A DNA stretch of 64,000 bases, taken from NCBI RefSeq assembly GCF_016862915.1, contig NZ_BONW01000013.1, forward strand, positions 248,001-312,000, given 5' to 3'. Positions 61,813 to 64,000 of this stretch are shown one piece after another (within the stretch, counting starts at the first letter, position 1; every line of letters starts with the position of its first letter). This stretch comes from Plantactinospora endophytica. GTDB taxonomy: Bacteria; Actinomycetota; Actinomycetes; Mycobacteriales; Micromonosporaceae. The notes beneath the pieces are model-generated. The model saw nothing but the letters and a program-made list of their open reading frames with translations. It was not told where the DNA came from and did not search any database. The position numbers and the translations under genes are program-made.

Positions 61813-62066
61813 CGGTCCGTCCTTCCGGGCGGGGCAGGGGCGATTCCGATCGCCTCCTTGGCGTGCACCAGGACGGTGTCGCCGACCCGGGCCGAGACCA
61901 GCGCGACACTTACCTCCTCGTGGCCGGCCGCCGTCTGCACCAGCGCGAGCCGGTCGGGCCGCAGTTCCAGCACCGTGCCGGGTTCGGCGTGGTCGCCGCA
62001 GGTCAGGCAGACCTCGTCGGCGCACGCCGGCCGGGGCGCCGGATCGGTCGCGGAATCCCCGGTCAT
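61809..62066 (-). CDS. HypC/HupF-like second chaperone
   Basis: An 85-residue OB-fold protein. The C-terminal part VGDTVLVHAKEAIGIAP and the central PGTVLELRPDRLALVQTAAG follow the HypC/HupF pattern, but the N-terminus differs from a true HypC. Instead of starting MC, it has a 14-residue lead and then CADEVCLTCGDHAEPG with three cysteines. In actinobacterial hydrogenase loci such proteins are annotated as HypC/HybG/HupF family. It overlaps the SIS genes on both sides by 4 bp. It may serve as a second scaffold or bring a different partner to HypD or the large subunit. Confidence 0.85.
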   Translation of the reverse strand: MTGDSATDPAPRPACADEVCLTCGDHAEPGTVLELRPDRLALVQTAAGHEEVSVALVSARVGDTVLVHAKEAIGIAPAPPGRTDR

Positions 62067-62662
62067 CGCACCGCCTCCCGGGCACTACTGTGCGGCGCCG
62101 GCTGGTCCAGGAAGACCTGCACCAGTTCCCAGAGGATGTGGTAGACGGTCACGTGGATCTCCTTGGCGATCCGTGGGTCGTCGGTCCGGGCCGCGAACCA
62201 GTGCCGCACGCCGGGCAGCACCGGCTCGGTCGTACCGGTCAGCGCGACGGTCAGCAGTCCGCCGCTCACCGCCTCGGCCAGGCCCCGCCGGACGCTCCGG
62301 CAGAGCGGGCTCGGACCGATGCCGACCGCGATGTCGCCCGGGCGCCCCAGCATCCGCAACTGCGCCGCGAACGCCTGGCCGTGGCCGTGGGCCCGGGTCA
62401 CGGCGGTCAGCGCGGCGCCGTCGTTGACCAGCGAGATCGCCGGTAACGCCCGGGCACCGACGACGGCCGGATGGACGAACTCGACCGCCAGGTGTGCCGC
62501 GTCGGCGGCCCCCGCACCGGTACCGAAGGCCAGTAGTCGGCCGCCGGCCCGGAACCGGGCGGCCATCTCGTGGGCGGCACCGGCGATCAGTGGTGCTTCC
62601 TCGGCGACCGCCTCGGCCGGCGGTAGGCGACGGGCGAACGCCAGGTCGGACGGAGCTGTCAC
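62063..62662 (-). CDS. SIS-domain protein, GmhA-like, divergent
   Basis: A 199-residue SIS protein, first gene of the operon. RLLAFGTGAGAADAAHLAVE corresponds to the phosphate loop but reads GTGAGAAD in place of GNGGSGTD, and the second motif IAVGIGPSPLCRSVRRGLAE lacks the STSGxS serines seen in active isomerases. The end IHVTVYHILWELVQVFLDQ matches the neighbouring SIS protein. It therefore looks like a paralogue with a decayed active site, perhaps the non-catalytic half of a heteromer with the other SIS protein. Confidence 0.9.
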   Translation of the reverse strand: MTAPSDLAFARRLPPAEAVAEEAPLIAGAAHEMAARFRAGGRLLAFGTGAGAADAAHLAVEFVHPAVVGARALPAISLVNDGAALTAVTRAHGHGQAFAAQLRMLGRPGDIAVGIGPSPLCRSVRRGLAEAVSGGLLTVALTGTTEPVLPGVRHWFAARTDDPRIAKEIHVTVYHILWELVQVFLDQPAPHSSAREAVR

Positions 62663-62819
62663 GCGATCCCTTCTTCGGCCGAGGACGGCACCGGCCGTCG
62701 ACTGTGGCTGCGGTGACGGTCGGCCCGGATGACGGAACGGTACCGCGACTCGAAGAAGTTTGTCCGGTTTTCACCCGGAGTGGAGCGCGCGCGCCCACTG
62801 TAGGAGGCGCAACGGCGGC

Positions 62820-63710
62820 TCACCGCTGCCCGGCGTCCCTGGGCCGCAGCAGCTCGAACACGCTGGAGAAGCTCTCCTCCCCGTGGCCGTCGGCCGACCG
62901 TCTGTCGAGCAGGGCCCGCAACGGTTCGTGTACGTCGCCGCCCACCCCGTTGGCCCGGCTGATCCGGACGAGGTTGTCCACCGCGACCCGGTTCAGGTCG
63001 ACCGTGGAAACGCCGCCGTCGTAGGCCCTCGCCCCGGCCTCCCGGGCCAGCTCGGGCAGGAACTGTGCCATTCCGGTCAGCCACCTGGAAGCCAGTGGGG
63101 CGAAGTCCGCCGGAGCGGTACCCAGTGCGTCGAGCAGCGCCGCGGCGTGCAGGAATCCGGTGAGGGCCGCGTACCCGGTGCCCAGCAGGGCGAGGTCGTG
63201 GATCTCCGCCAGACCGGGATCCGCGCCGAAGTAGTGGCTGGACGCCATGACGTCCAGTTCGGCGCGGTAGGTGGTGAAGGCCCGCTCGGAACCGCTGTAG
63301 AGGAAGAATCCTTCCGGGGTGGCGACTGTCTGCGGCAGCGCCATCATCGCGCCGTCGAGATAGTCGGCACCGTGGTCGGTCGCCCAGGAGGCCAGCTCCC
63401 GGGCCTGCTCCGGGGCGCCGTTGGCGAGGTTGACCAGGACCCGGCCGGACAGGGCGGAGGCGGCCGGTCCGAGTACCCGCCGTACGGCGTCGTAGTCGAG
63501 CAGTGGGACCACCACCAGCGGACTGGCCGCGACCGCCTCGGCGGGGGTGGCCGCGTGGACGGCGCCCTGCGCGACGAGGCCGTCCGCCTTTCCCGTGGTG
63601 CGGTTCCACACGGTCGTCGGGTACCCGGCGCGGAGGAACGCGGCGGCGATCGGCGTGCCCATCCGGCCCAACCCGAGGACCGTCACGTTCGGCCTGCCCT
63701 GCTCAGACAT
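62820..63710 (-). CDS. NAD(P)-binding reductase, 6PGDH/imine reductase-like
   Basis: A 296-residue beta-hydroxyacid-dehydrogenase-fold protein. VTVLGLGRMGTPIAAAFLRA is the dinucleotide-binding turn and TTVWNRTTGKADGLVAQGA the NADP-type specificity strand. LVNLANGAPEQARELASWA and GADYLDGAMMALPQTVATPE match the imine-reductase branch rather than true 6-phosphogluconate dehydrogenase, since the usual catalytic lysine region is changed. Imine reductases reduce cyclic C=N bonds. The start overlaps the stop of the next reductase gene by 8 bp, so the two are one operon. Confidence 0.9.
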   Translation of the reverse strand: MSEQGRPNVTVLGLGRMGTPIAAAFLRAGYPTTVWNRTTGKADGLVAQGAVHAATPAEAVAASPLVVVPLLDYDAVRRVLGPAASALSGRVLVNLANGAPEQARELASWATDHGADYLDGAMMALPQTVATPEGFFLYSGSERAFTTYRAELDVMASSHYFGADPGLAEIHDLALLGTGYAALTGFLHAAALLDALGTAPADFAPLASRWLTGMAQFLPELAREAGARAYDGGVSTVDLNRVAVDNLVRISRANGVGGDVHEPLRALLDRRSADGHGEESFSSVFELLRPRDAGQR

Positions 63711-64000
63711 TGCTGGCGCCCTTCCGGATCGTCTCGACCACGCTCGCGATGCCGTCGCCGCCGAACCCCGCGCCCGCCGCCCGGTCGAGCAACGCCTTGA
63801 CCAGCTCCGGCACGTCCGTGCCGACGCCCTGGGCGGCGCTGGTGTCGAGAAGGTGCTGCATCGCCGCCGCGTGCACCCGTACGGTTCCGTCGTCGTCCGG
63901 GTAGCGGCCGTCCTCGATCTGGCGGGCGTGGTCGGCCATCAGCGAGGTGACGAACGGCATGTGGCCGGTCGCCACCGTGGCGAAGGCGGTCGGGTCGACG
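63703..64000 (-). CDS. second NAD(P)-binding reductase, C-terminal part only
   Basis: The last 98 codons of a related reductase, cut by the window end. The visible stretch FATVATGHMPFVTSLMADHA and ARQIEDGRYPDDDGTVRVHA, then LVKALLDRAAGAGFGGDGI, matches the C-terminal helical domain of 6PGDH/imine reductase proteins (compare PLRALLDRRSADGHGEES in the neighbour). It would be upstream of the intact reductase in one operon, suggesting a tandem duplication. Confidence 0.8.
   Translation of the reverse strand, partial: VDPTAFATVATGHMPFVTSLMADHARQIEDGRYPDDDGTVRVHAAAMQHLLDTSAAQGVGTDVPELVKALLDRAAGAGFGGDGIASVVETIRKGASNV

Overview
This window is high-GC DNA with very dense coding, many GTG starts, ATGA/GTGA-type gene overlaps and several likely leaderless transcripts. 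The protein families point to a filamentous actinomycete, most likely in or near the Micromonosporaceae: an AfsR/SARP regulator with NB-ARC and TPR parts, two DUF574 methyltransferases, a membrane-anchored HTH-ricin protein, DUF402, an actinobacterial group 1h [NiFe]-hydrogenase with DUF5947/DUF6084/DUF6893 companions, a DrrAB-type exporter and LtrA proteins. The genus is inference. I saw no transposase, integrase, CRISPR array, rRNA or tRNA gene.

Positions 1-46700 are mixed chromosomal and accessory genes. From left to right they include: part of an ABC permease; a two-component system (935-2739); a small-molecule phosphotransferase, a DUF402 protein and a P-loop kinase-like protein; a secreted cutinase and a small secreted cysteine-containing protein; a large SARP regulator with a coupled 36-codon leader ORF (8369-11460); an ArsR-SRPBCC-DHFR-like operon (11629-13100); HAD and GNAT genes; an SMI1/LRR protein; a GH29 fucosidase followed by an RpiR regulator and an aldo/keto reductase (17081-21229); a broken hydrolase; a beta-helix protein; an HTH-TM-ricin protein; a divergent SDR/HxlR pair; a NarL-type two-component system; two DUF574 methyltransferases; a beta-propeller-like protein; a DrrAB exporter divergent from a TetR-fusion/wHTH/short-PPDK overlap operon (35641-40851); a double LtrA protein; a PNPOx-like protein; and a UvrA-like protein.

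Positions 46845-62662 form an energy-metabolism island. An NAD-dependent formate dehydrogenase is read leftward. A 13-gene, tightly coupled hydrogenase operon (hhyS, hhyL, NifU-like, DUF5947, a 70-aa protein, DUF6084, a 405-aa protein, a maturation protease, DUF6893, hypA, hypC, hypD, hypE) is read rightward. They share a 203-bp divergent intergenic region carrying four copies of a GCTATC element and a TGTATACA palindrome. Facing this operon, and overlapping hypE tail to tail, is a four-gene maturation operon in the order SIS protein, HypC-like protein, second SIS protein, hypF. No hypB is present. Hydrogenases of this group scavenge atmospheric H2 for respiration in starving actinobacteria, so the island looks like a survival module that uses H2 and formate as electron donors.

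The right edge holds two tandem NAD(P)-binding reductases resembling 6-phosphogluconate dehydrogenases or imine reductases; the second is cut by the window end.

The least explained features are the two sugar-isomerase-like SIS proteins interleaved with hydrogenase maturation genes, in-frame repeat tracts at the 3' ends of three hydrogenase genes directly at coupled start codons, and the TetR/thioredoxin-like fusion operon with a PPDK-like enzyme that lacks its PEP-binding barrel.
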